From contig JBEGQI010000009.1 in NCBI GenBank assembly GCA_041181065.1, forward strand, positions 1-12,887: a DNA stretch of 12,887 bases, written 5' to 3'. The translations under genes were made by a program, and so were the position numbers. This DNA comes from DSYF01 sp041181065. Lineage in GTDB: Bacteria > Verrucomicrobiota > Verrucomicrobiia > Limisphaerales > DSYF01. Of the stretch, positions 7,340-12,887 are shown piece by piece. The notes below the pieces were generated by a model. It was not told where the DNA came from. It did not search any database and worked only from the letters and a program-made list of their open reading frames with translations. The stretch's first letter is position 1. Every line of letters starts with the position of its first letter.

Positions 7340-8023
7340 GTGAAACAGAAGATTCTCGTAGTGGACGATGAGCCAGAGGCGGTTGAACTCGTGGAGTTCA
7401 ATCTCAAGGCCGCGGGCTATGAGGTCAGCACGGCCAGCGATGGCGCCGAGGCTTTGAACAAGGCGCGGCGTATCCAGCCCAATCTCATCATCCTCGATGT
7501 CATGATGCCGGAGATCGACGGCATGGAGGTCTGCAAGCTGCTGCGGCGCGATCCGGTGACGAGCGGCATTCCCATCATCATGCTGACGGCGAAAGCGTCG
7601 GAGGTGGACCGCGTGTTGGGCCTGGAACTCGGCGCGGATGATTATGTGGTGAAGCCGTTCAGTCCGCGGGAGCTGACGTTGCGCGTGAAGAAACTGCTGG
7701 AACGCAACAAGCCCGTGGAATCCGCCAGGGAAAAGATGATCTTCGGCGACCTGGTCATCGATGTGCCGCATCATGCGGTGTTGTGGAAGGGGCGGGGGAT
7801 CGACCTGACGGCGACGGAGTTCAAGTTGCTCGTGACGTTGGCGCAACGGAAGGGGCGCGTGCAATCGCGGGACACGTTGCTGCGCGATGTGTGGGGCTAC
7901 GAGAGCATGATCGATACGCGCACGGTGGATACGCACATGCGGCGGCTGCGCGAGAAGCTGGGCGCGGCGGCGAAGCACCTCGATACGTTGCGGGGTGTGG
8001 GTTATCGGTTCGTGGAGGATTAA
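7340..8023 (+). CDS. phoB: Phosphate response regulator PhoB
   Basis: OmpR/PhoB-family response regulator that activates phosphate-starvation genes when phosphorylated by PhoR. From the GTG at 7340 it is 227 aa, against 229 for E. coli PhoB. Receiver domain at 1-120: acidic pocket D9-D10, phospho-acceptor D53 in LIILDVMMP, T83 and K105 in VVKPFSPREL. Winged-helix DNA-binding domain at about 130-227, with LTATEFKLL and the recognition helix in IDTRTVDTHMRRLREKLG, ending GVGYRFVED. The frame is open back to a GTG at 7307, but the extra 11 residues are not family-like, and MKQKILVVDDE is the standard N-terminus. The protein can only be named PhoB rather than a generic OmpR relative because phoR, pst and phoU surround it. 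phoR starts 57 bases downstream. Confidence 0.9.
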   Translation: MKQKILVVDDEPEAVELVEFNLKAAGYEVSTASDGAEALNKARRIQPNLIILDVMMPEIDGMEVCKLLRRDPVTSGIPIIMLTAKASEVDRVLGLELGADDYVVKPFSPRELTLRVKKLLERNKPVESAREKMIFGDLVIDVPHHAVLWKGRGIDLTATEFKLLVTLAQRKGRVQSRDTLLRDVWGYESMIDTRTVDTHMRRLREKLGAAAKHLDTLRGVGYRFVED

Positions 8024-8080
8024 ATCACCGGGCGGGCGGACTGCTTTCCGCTTTGACTTGTCCCGCCTGCCGGGGATGCT

Positions 8081-9274
8081 TTGGCGCAACTGTTTTTCGT
8101 GCTCTGGCAAATCACAACTCTCATCGCCTGTGGCTTCGGCCTCGCCATCCATTTCTGGTGGTCGCGCCGGCTGCGTGTCTTTGAAAATGCCGCACGGACG
8201 CAGCTGGATGCTCTGGCGCGTTCGGAGGAGAATGCCCGGGCGCAGGCAGAAGCCCAGCAAGCTGCGGTTTTCGATAGCATGGTGGAAGGGGTGGTCCTGC
8301 TCGACCGCGAAGGGCGCATCCAGCTGGCCAACCGTCAGTTCACCGAGCTTTTTGCGCTGACCAAGGATTTGCGTGGGCAGACCTTGATGGAAGCCACGCG
8401 GATGCACCAGCTTGCGGATCTGGTGGCGGGCCTCAGCGCGGAGCGGCCGGTCCGCGACGGCGAGTTGCGCCCTTCAGGCCTCGCGGAACGGTGGCTGGAG
8501 GTGAATGCGGCGGCGGTCTTCGACAGCACCCATGCACGACGCGGCACGGTGGTGGTCTTCCATGACCTGACGCGGCTCAAGCAGCTCGAGCGCACGCGCG
8601 AGGAGTTCGTGGCGAACGTGAGCCATGAATTGCGCACGCCGCTCTCGCTCATCAAAGGTTACACCGAGACGCTGCTCGACGGCGCGAAGGACAATCCGGA
8701 GGTGGCGCAGAAATTTTTGCAGACGATCGATCGCAATGCCGAACGGCTCAAGTTGCTCATTGAAGATCTGCTGACCATCTCGGAACTCGAATCCGGCCGG
8801 ATGCGGTTGCAATTGCAGGCCGTGGCGATGCGTCCCCTCGTGGCGAAGTTGCTGGATGATTTCAAGCCGCGGTCGACGGCGCGCAACGTCACGCTCGTGA
8901 ACGAAGTGCCCGAGCTGAGCGTGAACGCCGACCCCAACCGCGTGCAGCAGGTGCTGAGCAACTTGGTGGACAACGCCATCAAGTATGGCCGCAACGAGGG
9001 CACGGTGACGGTGTCCGGCCGGTCGTTGGGTGATGGCCGATTGGAGTTCTGCGTCGCCGACAACGGCCCGGGCATCCCGGAAGAGGCGCGCGAGCGCGTG
9101 TTCGAGCGATTCTATCGCGTGGACAAGGCGCGTTCGCGCGAGCAGGGCGGGACGGGCTTGGGTTTGTCCATCGTGAAGCACATCGTGCAAAGCCACGGCG
9201 GCAAAGTCTGGGTCGAGAGCGAGGCCGGGAAGGGGAGCCGCTTCTTCTTTTCGCTCCCGAGCACGCCGACGTGA
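8081..9274 (+). CDS. phoR: Phosphate sensor histidine kinase PhoR
   Basis: Membrane-bound histidine kinase, partner of PhoB, about 397 aa. One N-terminal TM segment at about 4-27 ends in WWSRRLR. A helical linker (30-62), a PAS-like domain at about 63-165 and HisKA follow, with H182 in NVSHELRTPLSLIKG. The HATPase_c domain carries N-box NLVDNAIKYG (294-303), G1 DNGPGIP (327-333), F-box ERFYR (342-346) and G2 GGTGLGLSI (356-364). There is almost no periplasmic part, as expected for a PhoR that senses through PstSCAB-PhoU rather than by binding phosphate. The start is uncertain: TTG at 8081 gives a complete TM segment, GTG at 8099 would trim six residues, and a nearby ATG at 8076 is in the wrong frame. 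The stop is one base from the end of the convergent PiT gene. Confidence 0.9.
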   Translation: MAQLFFVLWQITTLIACGFGLAIHFWWSRRLRVFENAARTQLDALARSEENARAQAEAQQAAVFDSMVEGVVLLDREGRIQLANRQFTELFALTKDLRGQTLMEATRMHQLADLVAGLSAERPVRDGELRPSGLAERWLEVNAAAVFDSTHARRGTVVVFHDLTRLKQLERTREEFVANVSHELRTPLSLIKGYTETLLDGAKDNPEVAQKFLQTIDRNAERLKLLIEDLLTISELESGRMRLQLQAVAMRPLVAKLLDDFKPRSTARNVTLVNEVPELSVNADPNRVQQVLSNLVDNAIKYGRNEGTVTVSGRSLGDGRLEFCVADNGPGIPEEARERVFERFYRVDKARSREQGGTGLGLSIVKHIVQSHGGKVWVESEAGKGSRFFFSLPSTPT

Positions 9275-9275
9275 A

Positions 9276-10370
9276 TCAACTGATCCACCCGACGACTTGG
9301 GCCAGTCGCACGCAAAGGTAGGCAACGATGCCGCTCGCGGGAATCGTCAGGAGCCACGCCCACACGATGCGCTCCACGACGTTCAATCGGAGGTGATTCC
9401 AACCCTTGGCGCAGCCCACACCCATGATGGACGTCGTGATCGCGTGCGTGGTCGAGACCGGCATGCCCAGCATCGCCGCCACGGACAACACGGTCGCACT
9501 CGTGGTCTCCGCCGCGAATCCGTGCACGGGATAAAGCCGGACCATCTTGTGACCGAGCGTCTTGATGATGCGCCAGCCGCCCGCAGCGGTGCCCGCGCAC
9601 ATGGTGAGCGCGCACGTGACCTTGATCCACAACTTGATGTCGAGGGATTTGCCGGCTTCCGGCGGCGTGATCCTCAGGAAGTCGAGCCACGCGGGCAGGT
9701 GGTCAAAGGTTCCGGCGCCCGTCGCAGCCGCGAGCGCCAGCGCGATGATGCCCATCGTTTTCTGAGCGTCGTTCGTGCCGTGGCTGAATCCCATGTAAGC
9801 CGCGCTGAACAACTGCGCCTTGCCGAACACGCGGGACACCGTCATCGGCCGCCAGTTGCGCAGCAGGAAATAAAGCAGCCCCATCAACAGCCACCCGATG
9901 AGAAACCCGCACACCGGCGAAGTCACCATCGGGACGAGCACTTTCCAGAGCACGCCCTTGCCCTCCCACCAGTGGGCTTTGCCGGGGACGGACCAGACGA
10001 TGACGCTCCACTTGTTATGCGCCGCCGCCAGCGCCGCGCCGCACAACCCGCCAACGAGCGCATGCGAGGAACTGGACGGCAACCCGAACCACCACGTGAG
10101 CAGATTCCAGACGATGGCTCCGAGCAACGCGCAGACCAACACCTCGGAACTCACGATCTGCGTGTCCACGATACCTGAGGCGATGGTCTTGGCCACCGCC
10201 GTGCCCCACAATGCCCCGAGCAGATTGAACACGGCCGCCAGCATCACCGCCTGGCGCGGCGACAGCACCTTGGTCGAGACGACGGTGGCGATGGAGTTCG
10301 CCGTGTCGTGAAAGCCGTTGATGTATTCAAACACCAACGCCACGAGGATGACGATCAGGATGAGGGTCAT
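9276..10370 (-). CDS. pit: PiT-family low-affinity inorganic phosphate transporter
   Basis: Inner-membrane Pi (metal-phosphate) symporter of the PiT family, 364 aa, about ten hydrophobic segments. Both inverted family repeats are visible: GFHDTANSIATVVST at 19-33 and GFSHGTNDAQKTMGI at 194-208, the PiT signatures. Each has its partner later in the repeat: GLPSSSSHALVGG at 96-108 and GMPVSTTHAITTSIMGVG at 302-319. The length is like that of short bacterial PiTs, shorter than E. coli PitA, with a reduced central loop. It is downstream of the DUF47 gene with 8 bases between them, so the two form an operon, the common DUF47-PiT pair. No Pho-box-like site was found before this pair, which fits constitutive low-affinity uptake. 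It converges on phoR with one base between the stops. Confidence 0.95.
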   Translation of the reverse strand: MTLILIVILVALVFEYINGFHDTANSIATVVSTKVLSPRQAVMLAAVFNLLGALWGTAVAKTIASGIVDTQIVSSEVLVCALLGAIVWNLLTWWFGLPSSSSHALVGGLCGAALAAAHNKWSVIVWSVPGKAHWWEGKGVLWKVLVPMVTSPVCGFLIGWLLMGLLYFLLRNWRPMTVSRVFGKAQLFSAAYMGFSHGTNDAQKTMGIIALALAAATGAGTFDHLPAWLDFLRITPPEAGKSLDIKLWIKVTCALTMCAGTAAGGWRIIKTLGHKMVRLYPVHGFAAETTSATVLSVAAMLGMPVSTTHAITTSIMGVGCAKGWNHLRLNVVERIVWAWLLTIPASGIVAYLCVRLAQVVGWIS

Positions 10371-10378
10371 CGCGGGGG

Positions 10379-11008
10379 TCAGGAGTTTTTCAGGACGATG
10401 TGCATCACCACGTTGCCGGCGTCGCGGCAGCGGTCGATGACCTTTTCCATCAGTTCGTAAAGGTCGCGGATGACGATGGCGCTGAGCGCTTCGTATTTGC
10501 CGCTGTAAAGTTCCTTGAGCAGCTCCAGCATCAAGCGGTCGGCCTCCCCTTCGAGATATTGCAACTTGTCATTCATCTCCTTGGCCTTCTCGAGGTGATC
10601 CATGTCGCGCAGCTGCTTGACCATGGAGAGCACGACCTCGGTCGCCTTGACCATCATCTCGCCCTGCTTGGTGAAGTTGACGTCCTTCAAGTGCGGCGCG
10701 GCCAGCAACCAGCGCTCGGCGAACTTCTCCGCCGTCTTCGGGATCTTCTTCAACGAGAGCGACAACGCCTCGATGTCCTCGCGTTCGAGACCGGTGACGA
10801 ACGTCTTCACCAGCTCCTCGCTGATCTGCTCGGCGATCTTCTTCTCCTTGCGCCGGGCCAGCACCAGGTCGTCCAGGGAACTTTTGTTCGCCGGATTGGA
10901 GATCAGTTGGATGACATGCTTGGCGCTTGCGTTTGCCTCGCTGGCAGCTTCCTCAAGAAGGGCCTGGAATTTATCGCCTTTGCCGAAGAGTTGTTGGAAG
11001 GAAAACAT
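10379..11008 (-). CDS. DUF47 (PhoU-like) protein, PiT accessory
   Basis: A 209-aa all-helical cytoplasmic protein of the DUF47 / PhoU_div family, related to PhoU and usually encoded beside PiT transporters, whose activity it is thought to regulate. It begins MFSFQQLFGKGDKFQALLEE. The family-typical stretches are LARRKEKKIAEQISEELVKTF (51-70 region), LEREDIEALSLSLKKI (74-89), LEGEADRLMLELLKELY (152-168) and IRDLYELMEKVIDRCRDAGN (180-199), whose acidic residues are the counterparts of the PhoU metal motifs. The frame is open back to 11098, but those 30 residues are Arg/Cys-rich and not family-like, so the ATG at 11008 is chosen. It is the first gene of the DUF47-pit operon. The 21-bp-period array lies 80 bases upstream of it. 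Confidence 0.9.
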   Translation of the reverse strand: MFSFQQLFGKGDKFQALLEEAASEANASAKHVIQLISNPANKSSLDDLVLARRKEKKIAEQISEELVKTFVTGLEREDIEALSLSLKKIPKTAEKFAERWLLAAPHLKDVNFTKQGEMMVKATEVVLSMVKQLRDMDHLEKAKEMNDKLQYLEGEADRLMLELLKELYSGKYEALSAIVIRDLYELMEKVIDRCRDAGNVVMHIVLKNS

Positions 11009-11087
11009 GGCGCCGTCAGTTGGCCAGAACGACCGTAAATGTCGAACCAAAAATCTTTTGCACCGGCAGCGGACAACGCGCAACTCA

Positions 11088-11345
11088 CTCCGCCACACCC
11101 CAACTCACCGCCGCCAAACTCCCGATCTCCTCCGCCACTCCCTGATGAAGCCTCGCGCGATAAAAAATTTGCTCCGCGAGCGGGCAAAAATGCTCCGCCC
11201 GCGCCTGTGGCACCGCCGCCAAAACCTGAAGCGGCTCCGCCAACCCATAAAAAAGTTTCGCTCCCAGCGCCAAAGCTCCGCACACCCCTGAAAGATCTTT
11301 GCGCGGCGCTAAATTTGATCCGCCAGGGTCTGTGCAAGGTCCGCC
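11088..11345 (-). repeat. Degenerate 21-bp-period tandem array (13 units)
   Basis: The plus-strand heptamer CTCCGCC or a variant recurs at 11088, 11109, 11130, 11151, 11172, 11193, 11214, 11235, 11256, 11276, 11297, 11318 and 11339. That is every 21 bp, with one 1-bp slip between 11256 and 11276. Eight of the 13 copies match in at least 6 of 7 bases, and the rest are weaker. Read on the minus strand as 7-codon units, the array has Ala at every seventh residue (for example GLAEPLQ, VLAAVPQ, ARAEHFC, PLAEQIF), with Leu/Val/Arg before it and usually Glu or Ala after. This frame has a TAG and the 1-base slip, no start codon and no ribosome-binding site, so an intact protein is not encoded. A-tracts lie at 11162-11167, 11186-11190, 11221-11224 and 11249-11254. 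Confidence 0.75.
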
Positions 11346-11489
11346 GTGTTCTAAAACGAGACTGTCAATTCTGATTCAGGACTGCACGCGAGACAATGTT
11401 CGCGGCCTTATGGTTAAAGTAAGCCATTCTGACGTGCGCCCCGCCCGAAATTTCGTTGGCATCCCTGATGCAGCACTCCCTTCCGACAC

Positions 11490-11543
11490 GAACGGCAGCC
11501 GCCGTTCTCAATCAGAAAACAATCGCGGTGGAAAATCCACCGC
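11490..11543 (+). promoter_or_regulatory. Twin hairpins in the leader of the gene at 11566
   Basis: Two perfect short hairpins lie in tandem. GAACGGC (11490-11496) pairs with GCCGTTC (11501-11507) over a 4-base loop. GCGGTGGA (11525-11532) pairs with TCCACCGC (11536-11543) over AAA. Each is followed by ATCAGAAA within a few bases (11511-11518 and 11547-11554), the second copy running into the Shine-Dalgarno. The layout suggests an RNA leader that affects translation or mRNA stability. Neither hairpin has a T-run. Confidence 0.55.
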
Positions 11544-11565
11544 ACGATCAGAAAGGACAGCACCA

Positions 11566-12294
11566 ATGACAACGACAACTGACAGCACCGCCGCCGCGGG
11601 CACAACCGCCCCGGTGGCCAAAAAGAAATCCCCGCGCGGGATGTTCAACCAGGCGCAACTGCGCAACCTCGCCAAGGCCGACACCGTGGCCACCGCCGCC
11701 AAAAAGGACGCGCACAAGGCCAGCATCGCCGCCCGCGACATCAGCGACGCCTTTGTCGCCACCTTCGTGGACGACATCGCCGCCGCGCGGGCCAAGGCCA
11801 ACACCGCGGTGGATGAGACCATGGCCGCCAAGGCTGCCACCAAGGAAGAAAAGGATGGCGACCGCAAACTCATCGCCGGCTTGAAGGAAGTGCAGAAGGC
11901 GGTGAAACAGAAATACGGACGCGGCAACCGCGCGGTCCTGGAAGCCTACTTCGTGGGCAAGAAACTCAACGGCAGCCGACCGAACCTGCTGCAAACCTCC
12001 CAGAGCATCATCGACAAGGTGGCCACGGAGACCCTGCCCGGGATCACCGCTGCGAAAAAGACCCGGTTGAAGGCGGCCCGGCAGATCTGGATCGATGCCA
12101 ACACCAAACAGGCGGATGCCCGCTTCGCCGCCTATACCGCCCGGCGGGAATTCAAGACCCTGCTCAAGAGCATCGATGAACGCCGCCTCGCGATCCAGAC
12201 CGCGGTAGATGCCGAGTGGCCGCACACCGACGCGGAAAATGCCGGCACTCGCAAGGACTTCGCGCTCCCGGCAGACCGTCCGATGGCGCAGTAA
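11566..12294 (+). CDS. Unrecognised helical protein, 242 aa
   Basis: I do not recognise a named family. The ATG at 11566 is supported by AAAGGA at 11552-11557, 8 bases upstream; the frame is open further back to 11299, but that part is not protein-like and holds two RNA hairpins. Residues 1-20 are Thr/Ala-rich and low-complexity (MTTTTDSTAAAGTT), with no signal peptide or TM segment. From about 27 the protein is Ala/Lys/Asp-rich and predicted to be helical (for example AKADTVATAAKKDAHKASIA). A denser region at about 108-215 carries the aromatics, and the tail (TDAENAGTRKDFALPADRPM) looks more conserved. It is a probable soluble, helical, coiled-coil-like cytoplasmic protein. It is a single-gene unit between its own leader hairpins and a strong terminator. 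Codon use looks like that of its neighbours. Function is unknown. Confidence 0.7.
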   Translation: MTTTTDSTAAAGTTAPVAKKKSPRGMFNQAQLRNLAKADTVATAAKKDAHKASIAARDISDAFVATFVDDIAAARAKANTAVDETMAAKAATKEEKDGDRKLIAGLKEVQKAVKQKYGRGNRAVLEAYFVGKKLNGSRPNLLQTSQSIIDKVATETLPGITAAKKTRLKAARQIWIDANTKQADARFAAYTARREFKTLLKSIDERRLAIQTAVDAEWPHTDAENAGTRKDFALPADRPMAQ

Positions 12295-12327
12295 AGCAGC
12301 GCACGACTCAGAAGCAGCCCACGCCAG

Positions 12328-12358
12328 GCGCCCCGCGAAAGCGGGGCGCTTTTATTTT
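12328..12358 (+). terminator. Rho-independent terminator of the 11566-12294 gene
   Basis: GCGCCCCGC (12328-12336), GAAA tetraloop, GCGGGGCGC (12341-12349), then TTTTATTTT. A perfect 9-bp GC stem with a T-tract, 33 bases after the stop codon. It is the clearest terminator in the window. Confidence 0.93.
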
Positions 12359-12402
12359 GCGCCTTAAAGCAAGTGGCAACCGGCTGGCCTTGGTAGGGCA
12401 GG

Positions 12403-12410
12403 CTTTCCAG
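12403..12410 (+). repeat. Target-site duplication, left copy
   Basis: CTTTCCAG immediately before the left terminal inverted repeat, repeated exactly at 12659-12666 after the right one. The identical stretch can be read as up to 10 bp (GCTTTCCAGC, 12402-12411 and 12658-12667), because the element's end bases match the target. The true duplication is therefore 8-10 bp. Confidence 0.75.
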
Positions 12411-12658
12411 CTGCTTTGTAGAAATCATGCTTTTGTGCCAGAGGCACAACCGGAAATTAGCCAGACACGAAGTGTCTGGTAGCAACGAAAAAAGAAATCC
12501 GTCCTGAAAGGACGGTGGAAACGTGAATCTTGGTGGCGACGCAAAGCCATCCGCCGTCCCGCCGGGACGGAAAAATAATGACGGATATCACCAGACACTT
12601 CGTGTCTGGCTAATTTCCGTCGTCGCGGCGCGACGGAAAAATGATTTCTACAAAGCAG
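12411..12658. mobile_element. MITE-like non-autonomous palindromic element, 248 bp
   Basis: Perfect 18-bp terminal inverted repeats, CTGCTTTGTAGAAATCAT (12411-12428) and its complement at 12641-12658, flanked by direct repeats of CTTTCCAG. No coding sequence. The interior is also near-symmetric: a perfect 29-bp inverted repeat at 12451-12479 and 12591-12619, and ATCCGTC (12497-12503) with GACGGAT (12580-12586). Nested local hairpins lie at 12433-12449, 12461-12479, 12499-12515, 12532-12551, 12554-12570, 12591-12609 and 12617-12636, several separated by A-rich spacers. The whole can fold either as one long rod or as a row of seven hairpins. It probably moves by a transposase encoded elsewhere; the family cannot be named from this sequence. 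Confidence 0.8.
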
Positions 12659-12666
12659 CTTTCCAG
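12659..12666 (+). repeat. Target-site duplication, right copy
   Basis: CTTTCCAG directly after the right terminal inverted repeat, identical to 12403-12410. On its right side the sequence continues with the second half of the interrupted REP-like palindrome. Confidence 0.75.
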
Positions 12667-12676
12667 CCTGCCGGTG

Positions 12677-12698
12677 CTGGGGACATACCTGTCCCCAG
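12677..12698. repeat. Hairpin CTGGGGACA-TACC-TGTCCCCAG
   Basis: A perfect 9-bp stem with a 4-base loop, 4 bases after the split REP-like unit. There is no T-run, and it is part of the hairpin cluster that extends to 12767. Confidence 0.6.
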
Positions 12699-12718
12699 TT
12701 CCCGTTCCCGAACCCAAA

Positions 12719-12738
12719 CCCGGACTGGAAAGTCCGGG
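12719..12738. repeat. Hairpin with GGAA/TTCC loop
   Basis: CCCGGACT (12719-12726), GGAA, AGTCCGGG (12731-12738). Read on the minus strand the loop is TTCC, the same loop as in both REP-like units of this cluster. Confidence 0.6.
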
Positions 12739-12743
12739 GAACC

Positions 12744-12767
12744 GGCAGACAGGAATGTCTGCCCTAC
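12744..12767 (-). repeat. Second REP-like unit, inverted orientation
   Basis: On the minus strand from 12767: GTAG, then GGCAGACA-TTCC-TGTCTGCC. It has the same GTAG foot, stem length and loop as the unit at 12393. The stem differs at two positions on each arm with compensating changes (GGCAGGCT/AGCCTGCC against GGCAGACA/TGTCTGCC). The two units face each other as in a BIME-type pair. Confidence 0.65.
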
Positions 12768-12887
12768 GCACCCCCCGTCTCCGGACGTGATCTGGCAGGT
12801 CACGCATCGCGGCAAACGGACGCGTGGAATGAGACTTCCGCTTTTCCCTCGGTGCCCTCTGCGCCTCTGTGGCCAATTCCCTCCGCC
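12768..12887. other. Gene-free right end with a 9-bp-period repeat
   Basis: No gene is supported here. Near the end lie three tandem 9-mers, TCCCTCGGT, GCCCTCTGC and GCCTCTGTG (12845-12871). On the minus strand they read as variants of CACAGAGGC. From memory this resembles a short intergenic repeat seen in many environmental bacterial genomes; I could not check that. Confidence 0.35.

Larger units (their letters stand above)
12393..12672 (+). repeat. REP-like hairpin unit split by the MITE
   Basis: GTAG (12393-12396) followed by GGCAGGCTTTCCAG (12397-12410), then the inserted element, then CTTTCCAGCCTGCC (12659-12672). Removing the insert and one copy of CTTTCCAG restores GTAG plus a perfect palindrome, GGCAGGCT-TTCC-AGCCTGCC. 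A GTAG foot before a short palindrome is characteristic of REP sequences mobilised by RAYT (REP-associated tyrosine) transposases. Assignment to that class is by resemblance only; no RAYT gene is in the window. Confidence 0.65.

Noticed and set aside
9260..9290. Terminator between phoR and the PiT gene
   Set aside because: Only one base separates the stops, and no stem plus T-run is visible on either strand around it.
10903..11337. Gly-rich minus-strand open frame
   Set aside because: Also a reading of the 21-bp array that runs into the DUF47 gene in another frame; no supporting signals.
11039..11374. Proline-rich plus-strand open frame
   Set aside because: Its PPP heptads are simply the other-strand reading of the 21-bp array; no ribosome-binding site or domain.
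12393..12767. CRISPR array
   Set aside because: The hairpins differ in sequence and spacing, there is no repeated direct unit with regular spacers, and no cas gene is present.
12610..12876. 88-codon minus-strand frame at the right end
   Set aside because: It crosses the MITE end, the REP-like hairpins and the 9-bp repeat; not a gene.

Overview
The window is a GC-rich chromosomal stretch that looks like a member of the Verrucomicrobiota, probably the Pedosphaerales/Limisphaerales side. That placement is an inference. It rests on the Porin_5-type porin, the PstC with a long inserted loop, the scarcity of Shine-Dalgarno sequences, and the style of the intergenic repeats. No rRNA or marker gene is present to confirm it.

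Bases 1-6024 form a high-affinity phosphate block, all on the plus strand: a porin (5' end cut off by the window), pstS, pstC, pstA, pstB and phoU. It ends tail to tail with a small minus-strand gene for a stand-alone cyclic-nucleotide-binding domain (6044-6418). A 477-base non-coding gap with several inverted repeats follows. Next come a DUF2007/zinc-ribbon protein (6896-7207), phoB (7340-8023) and phoR (8081-9274). PhoR converges, one base apart, on a minus-strand pair made of a DUF47 (PhoU-like) gene and a PiT low-affinity phosphate transporter gene (11008 down to 9276). The right end holds one unrecognised helical protein (11566-12294) with its own strong terminator, then about 530 bases of mobile or repeated DNA.

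The genes form a nearly complete phosphate homeostasis module. The porin admits anions, PstS captures phosphate and PstCAB imports it. PhoU couples transport to the PhoR kinase, and PhoR controls PhoB. PiT with DUF47 is the constitutive low-affinity partner. Four sites share the layout of two heptamers 11 bp apart, approximately nTGTnAC-nnnA-nCGTmAC. They lie before pstS, pstC, phoB and the cyclic-nucleotide-domain gene, and are candidate PhoB boxes of this lineage. They suggest that the cyclic-nucleotide-domain protein belongs to the Pho response.

The most unusual material is outside the genes. An AT-rich hexamer-repeat palindrome separates pstC from pstA. A degenerate array of 13 units with a 21-bp period lies upstream of the DUF47 gene; read on the minus strand it gives an alanine at every seventh codon, but with a stop and a frame slip. 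A 248-bp palindromic MITE-like element (12411-12658) has perfect 18-bp terminal inverted repeats and 8-10 bp direct repeats. It has split a REP-like hairpin that can be rebuilt exactly by removing it. Beyond it lies a convergent, covarying REP-like unit with a GTAG foot.
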